The position numbers and the translations under genes were made by a program. Positions 1 through 9,993 of a stretch of 64,000 nt of DNA are shown here, piece by piece. Source of the stretch: Silurus meridionalis (taxonomy: Eukaryota > Chordata > Actinopteri > Siluriformes > Siluridae); the NCBI RefSeq assembly GCF_014805685.1, contig NC_060891.1, positions 4,402,501-4,466,500 on the forward strand, written 5' to 3'. Under the pieces are notes generated by a model. That model made no database searches, was not told the DNA's origin, and saw only the letters and a list, made by a program, of their open reading frames with translations. Position 1 is the stretch's first letter, and each line of letters opens with the position of its first letter.

Positions 1-804
1 AATTTTTTCCGCTTTTGGAATTTTATTTAGCATGGATCTTTTAAAAGGGGTTGGGCTTACATTTTTATAAATTTACTTTAAAGAAAATGGGGCGGTACTA
101 TGCAAATTAACCGTGCACACAATATTAACAATTTAATGCCCCTGATAAGGTGGAAGCAGCAGCTTATACTGAATAAATGTTAATCCTTATGCATAGGTGT
201 ATGATTTGGTCCAGCCGCCTATCAGTTTAAAGAGTAAACATGGTCTATGTGAAGAGGCTGAACGTTTCTTTGTTCCACCTTAAAATATGTATAGGTTCCA
301 TAATAAGTGTCATATCTGTCAACACACACACACCCATTTCAATGTAACCTGTTTTCCCAGATACCATTGTAATAACAAACAAAATCTTTTCCTTGAATGC
401 ATAAATACATTTATTTTACATTAATATACTGATTGCATTTTGTCACTCCTTTTCTTGATCAGCTTTGATAAGTGATGGTTTACACTGCCTTAATGCTTGT
501 TTTCTTTCTTATTTATAATCATGTTTAGAATATATTTGTATACAGTAAACATTATACACTAATTAGGTTAGTTAGTATTATTGAATCGCACATGTTATGC
601 ACCATACAATATTTCTGTAATGCAATAAGTGGTAGTTACAATACAGATGCGTTTTGCAAGAGGATACACTTTCTCCTGAGAAAGATCAGCAGTGTCATCT
701 CAGGCTCTGCATTCTTTTCAATGATCTATATATATAAAAAAATGTGCACAAAATATGACTTGACTTGAATCACATACTCTGTCAAATGCATTTCTGGAAC
801 CTAC
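1..804 (-). other. Presumed intron 1 of the XDH/aldehyde oxidase-like gene
   Basis: No second coding exon of the gene starting at 864 is visible in either orientation. The DNA is AT-rich with only short runs (a CA run near 325, TATATA near 727). If the exon at 805-864 is real, this is the 5' part of its first intron and the rest of the gene lies outside the window. Inference from the donor at 804/803. Confidence 0.4.
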
Positions 805-864
805 CTTTTTGCCATTTACAAAGAGAAGTAAGGCATCCCGGGGGGTTCTGTTTATTTCCTCCAT
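805..864 (-). CDS. First coding exon of a xanthine dehydrogenase/aldehyde oxidase-family gene (probably xdh)
   Basis: On the minus strand an ATG at 864-862 opens 20 codons ending in DALLLFVNGKK, followed directly by a GTAGG donor (804/803), phase 0. The motif FVNGKK, about 20 residues from the start, matches the first strand of the 2Fe-2S domain that opens xanthine dehydrogenases and aldehyde oxidases (family form: LVFFVNGRK followed by a conserved V/I-EK segment in the next exon). These molybdo-flavoenzymes oxidise purines or aldehydes in the cytosol or peroxisome. The next exon is not in the window, so xdh and an aox paralogue cannot be separated. XDH is the better guess because human XDH and POMC both lie on 2p23. 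The exon is too short for automatic ORF calling. A CpG-containing NRF1-like promoter site lies about 100 bp upstream, as expected for a first exon. The main doubt is the short length of the match. Confidence 0.5.
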
Positions 865-963
865 AGTCTTCAGCAGGAGAGACTTCAGCACAGGTCATGC
901 ACTTTCTCAACAGGGCACGTCATATATCCCTATTATATAGTCGCCCCTTCCTCGGGATCGCTC

Positions 964-975
964 TGCGCATGCGCA
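964..975. promoter_or_regulatory. NRF1-type palindrome in a putative promoter
   Basis: The 12-mer TGCGCATGCGCA is a perfect match to the NRF1 consensus palindrome. It lies 100 bp 5' of the ATG at 864 on the minus strand, in the only CpG-bearing patch of the first 1.3 kb. Such sites sit in TATA-less promoters just upstream of the start. It probably serves the minus-strand XDH/AOX-like gene. Binding is inferred, not shown. Confidence 0.5.
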
Positions 976-1324
976 GGTTGCAATGTAGCTTCGAGATCTA
1001 CCGAATACTTTGCATGTTTTAACTTGTTCTTGTTCATCTTCTAACTATTTTTAATAATTATTACAAGTTATAATTATAGTTAAAATTGCCCCGGGTAAAT
1101 TTTTATTTTTTGTGGTGCAGAAGCCCAGGTGTCACAACATCAACTCTGGATCTAGAATGATATACGCTACTGAGAAGAATAAAACAGAGCTGAAATACAA
1201 ACATCCTGAGACTATTATTTTAACGTTAGTAATAACCTCCTGAAATGTGATGTACATGTACACAAATATTTCGTCCACAAACCTCCTTATTCAAATTATA
1301 TATATTGTATTATATTATATTCTT

Positions 1325-1505
1325 CTTATTTCGGCTTCTCCCACTAGGGGGCGCCACAGCGGATCATCCGTCTACATACCCACCTGTCCTCTACATCTTC
1401 CTCTTTTAACCCAACTACCTGCATGTCTTCCTTCACCAAATCCATAAACCTTCACTTTCCTACACTTCTCCTTTTCCTGACGTCTTCCTCCTCTCCTTCT
1501 CCTTA
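1325..1505 (-). mobile_element. RTE-like LINE 3' fragment (minus)
   Basis: The plus strand reads cttctcccactagggggcgc followed by CTTC-rich DNA. This is the reverse complement of the 3' end of the RTE-like elements at 12160-12200 and 63870-63890 (the ..gctgtggc..cctaatgggagaag.. stretch). It continues with the reverse of the coding part for the FMDVVxEDMQVV region. The copy is truncated and non-functional. Confidence 0.65.
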
Positions 1506-1514
1506 TATTATATT

Positions 1515-1960
1515 ATCGGGTAAAATATTTTATCGCGATTAATCGCATGATTTGTCACGAGTTAACTAATGATTAATCGCAGCTAAATAGCACATTTTGA
1601 TCTGTTCTAAATGTACCTTTAATTAATACTTTTCAAGTTGTTAATACTTTAATTAACATTGCCATGGACAGATATGGATGCTCCATGCCTATGTATAATA
1701 TTCGTTAAAATCAAACTTAACATAAAGCATAAACTATTCTTGTAAATGTTTTAAAGTAATTATAGTGTCATCAGGAGACCAAACAAAACTTTTGCTATGT
1801 TTTCAAACGGACAATTTTAATTGCCGGCTATGTGCACCATGTCAGATTTTGGTGCAACACGTCAATAAAAACGTGTTAAATATGTTTGATATTTCCCATT
1901 TTTTAAAGAAGACACCTTTTGCTTTGATGAAACCTTTATACACTGTTGATCTTCTCTCAT
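1515..1960. repeat. AT-rich interspersed repeat with repeated CGATTAATCGC motifs
   Basis: The motif gcgattaatcgca and its near-copy gattaatcgcag bracket gagttaacta between 1535 and 1580, giving an inverted and repeated structure like the ends of a non-autonomous DNA transposon seen widely in fish. The right boundary is unclear. The family assignment is an impression only. Confidence 0.35.
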
Positions 1961-2650
1961 AGTCACCTGAAAGGGTTTTCCAACAATCTTTAAGGAGTTT
2001 CAAGAGGTGTTGAGTGCTTGTTGGCTACTTTTCCTTCACTCTCCAGTCCAACTCATTCCAAACCATCTCAACTGGGTGATTGAGGAGGCTAGGTCTTATA
2101 ATGCAGCACTTTATTAGTCTTCTTCTTGGACAAATACCTAAAAGTATGTTTGGAGGTTATTGTCCTCACCGAAAAAAAATGATCGCAGCAAAATGCTGTG
2201 GTAGCCATGCTGATTAATTGTGCCTACAATTTTGACACCAAGAGTGTCACCGGCAAAACCCCCGACACCATCACACCTCCACCACCATGCTTCACAGTGG
2301 GAACCACACATCCAGGAATCATCTGTCTACCCTCTGTACGTCTAACAAAGACACAGTAGAAACCAAATATCTTAAATTTGGACTCATTAAACCAAATGAC
2401 AGTTTTCCCACTGATCTAATGTCAATTCCTTGTATTTCTTGGCTCAAGCAAGTCTCTTCTGCTTGTTGTTCTCTGAAATGATGTTTTCTATGCCACAAAA
2501 GTTTGTGAGACCTGGAACACTACCCATAAATTAATATAGTCTAACTAAATAATGGTTTCACAGCACTAATCACAATATTTACTCTCATGTCATCCTTACT
2601 AATACAGAATAATATCTGCTAAACTTGGGATTTCTCCAGACTCCAGCAGG
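1960..2650 (-). mobile_element. Decayed Tc1/mariner transposase (minus)
   Basis: The reverse strand of about 2370-2480 reads, with stops, as QKRLA-AKKY..LTLDQWENC..., the usual middle region of a fish Tc1-like transposase. The segment caccaccatgcttcacagtg (2280-2300) is the typical reverse-strand signature of the part following the catalytic core. Multiple stops and small indels make it a fossil. No terminal inverted repeats were located. Confidence 0.55.
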
Positions 2651-2984
2651 TGACAGTGCCGATATTTCAGGTCCACATATCAATCTGTTAGATGTAAAGA
2701 GATAAAGAGTGGATCCAAAAGGACTTGTCTACTTGGGACATGTAACATACAAAAATTAACACATCATATAGTATAACATATACAAGTATAAGAATACATT
2801 AATTCTTTATAACCTTTATCCTAATGAAGTGTAGGTCCTGGTAAGTCAGTCTAAATATTTTTCAGCATCTTATTCATATATTAAAAGTCTATAGTGTGAC
2901 TACAAAAAAAGGTTATTTAAGGCTGAAACTGTGTGTAACTTTATGTAACCATGCAATACACAACCTACAAAAAATACACTGTGT

Positions 2985-3370
2985 ATATAAGGTGTGTGCT
3001 TTCTAAAGATCCGATTCCACTTTTAGTCTTCATATGTTGTTATAGTAACCTTGATTCTTCTGAGAAGATGTTCCACTAGATTTTGGAGTGCAGCTGTGGA
3101 GATTTGTTAAAGGGTATTAGTAAAGTCACTGTTCCAATTCATCTCAAAGGTGTTTAATAGGGTTGAGGAGGTCAGAGCTCGGTTTGGTATCCAGGCTGAC
3201 AAAGATTTCGGTCACCAAGCAGCTGTTGTATTTCTCGGAAGCTGTCGGTTCACATTTCTAAAACGAGCAGATCCGGGGCAGCCGAATAACACTGCTTGTT
3301 CTACCTGGTGTTGTTTTTGTTTTGCAGATTTGATAATGTCAGTATAGGTATGTTTTACAAGGATTTTGTG
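2985..3370 (+). mobile_element. MITE copy, orientation A
   Basis: Contains the family signature ttctgagaagatgttccactagattttgg (3057-3086), then the stretch ending in caaaggtgtttaatagggttgagg and a variant of the GTCAGAGCTC block. Orientation A is the reverse complement of copies such as 4100-4335. It carries no coding capacity, and its left end is decayed. Confidence 0.55.
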
Positions 3371-4095
3371 TGTCTATGTCATTCGGATGACTACAGGTTT
3401 TCTTCTGCTGGTTAATGATCTCTTTCAAGGTGACCATCAAGATGATCACACACACTCCTCATTCATACTATTCACAATTAATTTCCACAAATGGATGGTT
3501 ACCTGAAATTACAAAATGACACATAACAGTAACTTTAATAGAATGGCATAGAGATTTGTTTAAATGCATTAGGTTTTGTTTCTAGAATGTTTCTCCCCTC
3601 CATAAACCTGCTTCTCGTCCATGTAAAGAAAGAACAGATACTTTAATCTGCACTGGTCAGCGGTGTTTAGTTATTGCTAACATTACCAAGGATTACCAAG
3701 CATTTCCTGTCTTTTCTCATTTACAGAGTTCACACCTCCTTTTATAACTAAAACAACAATTCTAAATATTTGTTAACAGTGATGAATATTCAGGGTTCAT
3801 ATCAGTAACACGTTGGAAAGAAAACCACAGGTTTGATGTCTGCTCTAGAAAAAATAAATCATTGTACCAAGCTGTACATGGATTAAATTAGAGATATGTC
3901 GTTGCATGAAACTGCATTCCATAGATTTGCAGAAAAATGGAAACCTGCCAAGAAAAGAGCAACGCTGTAGCTTAGCTATACTACAGAGATTAAGGAAATC
4001 ACGCAACTTCCTTTTCCAGCATATGTGGTTCTTCTGTTGTTACAAATTTGGAGGTTCAAAATTGTATAGAATGTCTTTAGCATGAAATTTCTCAT
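3371..4095. other. Intergenic DNA, nothing recognised
   Basis: No ORF, splice-bounded coding block or repeat I recognise. AT-rich unique-looking sequence. Confidence 0.4.
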
Positions 4096-4099
4096 GAAT

Positions 4100-4340
4100 A
4101 TATGCTCTACATTTGGTCAGAGTGGAAGATCTCGAGTGGCCTGAGATACAATTTGAACACCTTTGAGATGAAATGGAACGCTGACTGCTCCTCACCTACT
4201 GATGATCACAAATCTCCCAAAGCACACTCCAAAAACTATTTTGTGGAACATCTTCCCAGAAGAGTGGGGGTTATTATACCAGCAAATGGGGACTAAATGG
4301 GCACATGGGCAGGTGTCCATAAACTTTTGTCTTTATGGAT
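4100..4340 (-). mobile_element. MITE copy, orientation B
   Basis: Reads gatctcgagtggcctgagat..., caccttTGAGATGaaatgga, ctgactgctcctcacctact, gaacatcttcccagaagagtg and ends ...ataaacttttgtctttat. This is the reverse complement of orientation-A copies and includes the terminal aacttttgtct motif. Non-coding. Confidence 0.6.
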
Positions 4341-5045
4341 TCTAATCCATCCCAATAAAGCAGGGAATAAAATGTAATCTCACACCTGCTTACGATGTGT
4401 ACATAATAATGAATTAAAAGTCTATTCCTGTGGAACAGAAAATAAATTAATATACGTTACATTTCACACAGAAAGTCACATGGTAATAAAGCTAATGAAA
4501 CTTTTGCTAGCAGAAAGGTTTTATCTGGACAACACATCATAAACAAAAACAACAGACAAAACAAGACGGTACATTATTCAAACTGGCACTCAACAATTTG
4601 TACAAAATACAAGCACTGAAGTCTCATGCAAGTTGAGAACAGTGGCAACTGTTACACCAACCTTTAATGTATGATGAACATGCTTTCCTCAAGCAGAACA
4701 TGTTTCCGGATCAATTTTTTAAAAATTATCCAATTACCACTGCACTTCCCACCTCCAAAGCTAGAAGGCACCTTCACACAACTTTACACCATGGTTAGTG
4801 TGAATACTGTATCGTGATTGGCTGGATGTTCAGGTCTGATTTTAGAACATTGAGGTGGTTTGATCAGCGTTCAAAATTAATGTACTGCTTATACACAGTT
4901 GTAACCATGGTAACATAGAGTTCCAGTTCCATACAGATTGTGACAGATATGGAAAACATTCCCTAATAAGTCTACTGAGCTGAAGGGAGGATTCACCGGT
5001 TGCATTTAATCACTGCACACGTTAACAATGATGGAACTGTAATAA
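4341..5045. other. Intergenic DNA with one short dispersed repeat
   Basis: Mostly unique AT-rich sequence. At about 4785-4850 the phrase accatggttagtgtgaatac...gattggctggatg recurs in diverged form at 6768-6808 (accatggtgtgtctgagcac...gattggctggaag), so a short dispersed repeat is present at both places. Confidence 0.4.
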
Positions 5046-5049
5046 ATTG

Positions 5050-5295
5050 ACATTCGGTGCTACCCAGATGAGGACAGAGCCCCTTTTGAGTCTGGTTCCT
5101 CATAAGGTCTCTTCCTCATACAATCTCAGGGAGTTTTTCCTTCCCACAGACGCCATTGGCTTGTTCATTAGAGACAAACGTAAAACTATAAGAAACAATC
5201 TTATGCATTCTTTTATAACCGCTTTATCCATGTAAAGCTGCTTTGAGACAATGTCCATTGTTAAAAGAGCTATACAAATAAAAATGAATAGAATT
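5050..5295 (+). mobile_element. CR1/L2-like LINE 3' tail copy
   Basis: Shows the chain: acccagatgaggacagagcc, gagtctggttcctcataagg, cagggagtttttccttccca, ttggcttgttcattagagac and gctgctttgagacaatgtcc, ending in an AAAATGAA-rich tail. The last blocks match the 3' end of the LINE at 55.2-56.9 kb (gctgctttgagacaatgg) and copies at 30.0 and 44.2 kb. The copy is 5'-truncated, as expected of a LINE. Confidence 0.65.
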
Positions 5296-5918
5296 TTGAT
5301 AAATGGGTCGAGGCACAAGATGAACCTTCGAAATGAGAAATATGAAAAATGGCACCAGGAGTTAACACCAACGTCTCCATTGTTCATCTTTCTATCCAAC
5401 AACGGCTCATTCAAATAAATCTTGGATATGCTCTAATGCTCAAATTGCCGTGGATTATCCCTGGCTTTAAACTATAAATATGCTCAATTTCAGTATGTTT
5501 CAACAAATTTCAACCAGCAAATACCACTATGAAGCTACACAAACAAACTGACTGTTTTGGATTGAAAATCATTTAAATACTGTAAAATCTTCCTTTTATC
5601 TTTTCTCTTGATCACAAAAACCTATTTCGTCAAGATCAGGAGAAAATGAGTTCGTGAAATTGAAGTTTATAATGCATGGCCTCTTAGGACTTCCATATTT
5701 AAAAGCTTATTCACCAATGTAGAAAGAAATTGAAAAGGAATCTTCCTAAACATGTCCTACTTGGCAGAAATCCTGTTCACTGTGATGCCACATGCGTATA
5801 ATTCGCTTTTGCAATCGTAGCTTTTATTGAAAAAACCTTCACCATGCACATTCTTAGTGTCGTATATATATATATGTATGACTTATATTGTATTATATAG
5901 GCAAAGACACAATCCAAT
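5296..5918. other. Intergenic DNA, nothing recognised
   Basis: AT-rich, no coding signal. A TATATATATA run lies near 5863. Confidence 0.35.
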
Positions 5919-5919
5919 A

Positions 5920-5920
5920 T

Positions 5921-5957
<37 letters not shown>
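5920..5957. repeat. (CT)n microsatellite
   Basis: About 18 uninterrupted CT units followed by a T run, downstream of dnajc27. Confidence 0.9.
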
Positions 5958-5963
<6 letters not shown>

Positions 5964-6457
5964 AATAAACATTTAATCAATTTCATATGTAAACATTACA
6001 ATAAATCATTCTTGGCACCTGTAGTAAGGTAGATGGTATCTGACCCGTGAGTGGGAAAAAATAAATCGTACGAGGATTTTTAAACACACACAACCCATAA
6101 TCAACGAGTTTTTCTTGAAATATACTTCTATAATATACTTATATATAATAATATAGCATTTTTGGAACAAACGTTCAATAATCTATTATCAGATGGTGAA
6201 ATAGTAAATGAGACCATTGAAGGAACCTGAAACATTCAGATGTTAAATAAATTAAATATAGGTAGAAGATCATACACTTTATTATACACTGAAAACGATG
6301 TTAAATAAGCAAAAAAAAAAAAAGACTACAGTAAAGACACTCAGAGGGTAAAACAGAGGAGTTTCTATGACATCATTATCATCACATGCCGATTGTAGTG
6401 CCGTTCTTTTCCTGTAAACTCTTACTTTACACTGGTTTGCTCACGTCAGTGTGGATT

Positions 6458-9255
6458 TTACTTGATGTTTTTCAGCAGGGACGTTCGTGCGTTGACCACT
6501 GCTTTGAAAGCGTCCTCGCTGCCCGGTGCCACACACTTATCCGGGTGGAGTAGCACAGCAAGTTTTCTGTAAGCCTTGTTTACTTCCTCTCTGTAACCAG
6601 AACACGACATGGTGAGACCCAAAAACCCTGCATTTATTTTGGGGGGGGGCATCTAATTGGTCATGGCCTCTAGTTACAAAGTTTGTGGACGCCTGATCTA
6701 CACTTATATAGTCTAAAAGAATATTCTAAATCCCAAGTCTTTCCTATTAAATCTTCAGGTACTTATACCATGGTGTGTCTGAGCACTCGATTTTGATTGG
6801 CTGGAAGAATGTACCCAAAAAAATGGAGAAATCAATGGTGCAGTGGTAGAGGATGAAGTAAGAATGGTCTTGTAATAGAAGATGGACGGATCAGTGATTG
6901 AGTGGTAAAGGATGGTGGATTAGTGGTGTAGTGGTAGAAGATTGAAGGAGCATGGAGCAGTGGTAGAGGATGGAGGAAACTTTTGTGTTGTAATAGACGA
7001 TGGAAGGATCAGTGGAGCAGTTTTACAGAATGGAGGGATCACTAGTAATGGAGTGGAGTAGTGGTAGAGGATGGAGACTGGAGGGATCAGTTAGAGCAGG
7101 GGTTTTCAACTGGTTCTGTGCCAGGGACCACCATTCTGACTAACAAGTAATCCGCGGCCCACTATTGTAAAAAGCGATCCATGCTGGTGCTGACTAGCAA
7201 ACTTCACCTTAGTTAGAAACGTTAGCTAACAGCTCCACTCCAAATTTCAATTCACCAAAACTATTAAGCGTCTATTCAATAAAACCTGAATAATGTGTTT
7301 TCTTAACTCCGAGATGCTGGTCTATTTCGCGCGCAAGATGAATGTGTACGTACAGTATATGACACAAAACACAACGTTAGCAAAGCATAGGCCTGATAGG
7401 TGCAAAGCTAGCCTATCCTGTGTCGGTTTGAATATTTTAGATATTTTCATTAAATTCAGTTTTCCCACTAATGTGCAAATATTCTGGAAATGTTTGGAAA
7501 AATAAATTATGGAAAAAAAGTTATTTTAATAGTGAAATTATGTAGGCTGTCACGGACAACATGCAATGCCGCCGCGGACCACCAGGGGGCCGCGGACCAC
7601 CGGTTGAAAACCCCTGAGTTAGAGGATGAAGGGATCACTAAAGTAGTGGTAAGGGATGAAGCAAACATGGTGTAGTGATGGTGGATAGAAGCAGTGATAC
7701 AGTGGTAGAGGATGGTGGGATCAGTGATGCAGTGGTGGAAGATGGTGGGATCAGTGGTAGAGATGGATGGATCAGTGGAGTTGTGGTAGAAGACGGAAGG
7801 ACCATGATGTTGTAATAGAGGAACCCAGGATCAGTGGACCAATAGTAGAAAAAGGAGGGAGCAGTGACAGAGGATGAAGGACAGAGTGATCAGGTAGAGG
7901 ATGCATGGATCAATTGTGCAATGGTATAGGATCATGTTAGATGATGGAAGAACCAATGGAGCATCTGTGTTTTAAAACTGATGTAGCAACTACATGGATT
8001 TGGACAAATCTCACATAAAAACCCAGCACTAGTGTCCTCTTTCTATCTCGTAGAGCATGTCTTTATATCGTACAGAAAAACATATTTAAAAAATCTTTAG
8101 CCTTACTATTACATAACAGCACACAGTGGTACAGTCCATTTTCCCAAAATACAGTGAAAGTATAAAGAATGCAGAAGACAGCAGTATTCTAAAACAGGGG
8201 AATTACACAACGCTATGTAGAAATCTCTAAAATCCATGTTATATATAGACAGGACTTACCTTGTTGCCCCGGGTTTTACTCCCAGCATGTCCCAACTGTC
8301 TTTACTGCTGCGGATGCGGCGTATAGTGTCAGCTTGTTCTTTGGTGAAGCCGATACTGACCTCTGGGTTTGGTCTCTTCCCTCCGTTTTCGCACATGTCA
8401 GTGATCGAGGAAAAAAACGCCTGACCAAGTACAACATCAAGTACAACAAGTCTTTATGTAGTCTTTTTTGTACGCACAATAAAGGTACCAATAAACATCC
8501 TGTTCATTTTGTCTAATACAAATAATCATAGGGACACAAACAAATCCTTTAGACTTAACTTCATTCTCATGCTTCCAAAATATGCTTTATGGCCAAAAGT
8601 TTGTAAACAAACAATCATCTAATAACTTCAACTTTCCTGGGCATGTTTTCCACTAGATTCTGGCTTGGTGGTTCAGGAGTTTAAGGTCAGGGTTCTGTGC
8701 AGGACACTCGAGTCAGGGTTCCCTTACAAATATCACAATACAAACCTGAAACATCTCGCTGATGCCTTCACCACTCTGAGCAGACGTCTCAAAATACTGA
8801 AACCCCCGGCTCTCTGCCCACAACCGACCTTCACTCTCATCCACCACTCGCCTTTTGGTCAAGTCCACCTGCGATACAAGTCACAGCTCTACCTTAAAGA
8901 AAGCTGGACTGAATGCTTAGACACCACTCACTGTAGCAACCGTTTATACGCATAAACATGAGCACAGTGAATGAGCAAAAGCTTACCTTGTTTGCACACA
9001 CGACAAAAATAATGCTCTCCATGTTGGCTTGTGAGCCCATCTCCTGCTTCATCTCTGTAAGCCAGCTGTCCAGGGCGTCAAAGCTCTCTCTCAGGCCTAC
9101 GTCATACACCAGAATCACCCCCTGAGAGTCCTTATAGAACTCGTTGCGGACCTGGAGAAGCGGAATTATTTCACCTTCACCAATCAGATACAGAGGTCAT
9201 TCTCATCATGACAATGACAACTAAGTCAGTTTAGAAAGAGAAAGGAAGAAAGGAA

Positions 9256-9297
<42 letters not shown>

Positions 9298-9349
9298 GAA
9301 GAAAAGAAAGAAAGAAAAGAAAGAAAGACTGAAAGAAAAACATAGAGGC

Positions 9350-9404
<55 letters not shown>

Positions 9405-9423
9405 CTGAAAGAAAAACAGAGGC

Positions 9424-9482
<59 letters not shown>

Positions 9483-9531
9483 AACAATGAGGAAAAGAAA
9501 GAAAGTAAAGAATGACTGACAGAAAAGAGGC

Positions 9532-9582
<51 letters not shown>

Positions 9583-9625
9583 AGATAAATTGAAAGGCAG
9601 ATAGACAGAAAGAATGAAATAATGA

Positions 9626-9681
<56 letters not shown>

Positions 9682-9731
9682 AGATAAATTAAAAAGGCAG
9701 ATAGACAGAAAGAAAGAAAGAAAGAGAAGAA

Positions 9732-9767
<36 letters not shown>

Positions 9768-9837
9768 AGATAAATTGAAAGGCAGACAGAAAGAAAGAAA
9801 GAAAGTAAAGAATGACTGACAGAAACAGAGGCAGAAA

Positions 9838-9896
<59 letters not shown>

Positions 9897-9949
9897 GGTC
9901 AGATAGATAGAAATACAAAACAGACAAAAAGGAGAAAAAAAAGGATAGC

Positions 9950-9993
<44 letters not shown>

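Noticed and set aside
9221..9927. 88- and 233-codon Phe/Ser/Leu-rich ORFs on the minus strand
   Set aside because: They are readings of the (GAAA)n tract inside dnajc27 intron 3.
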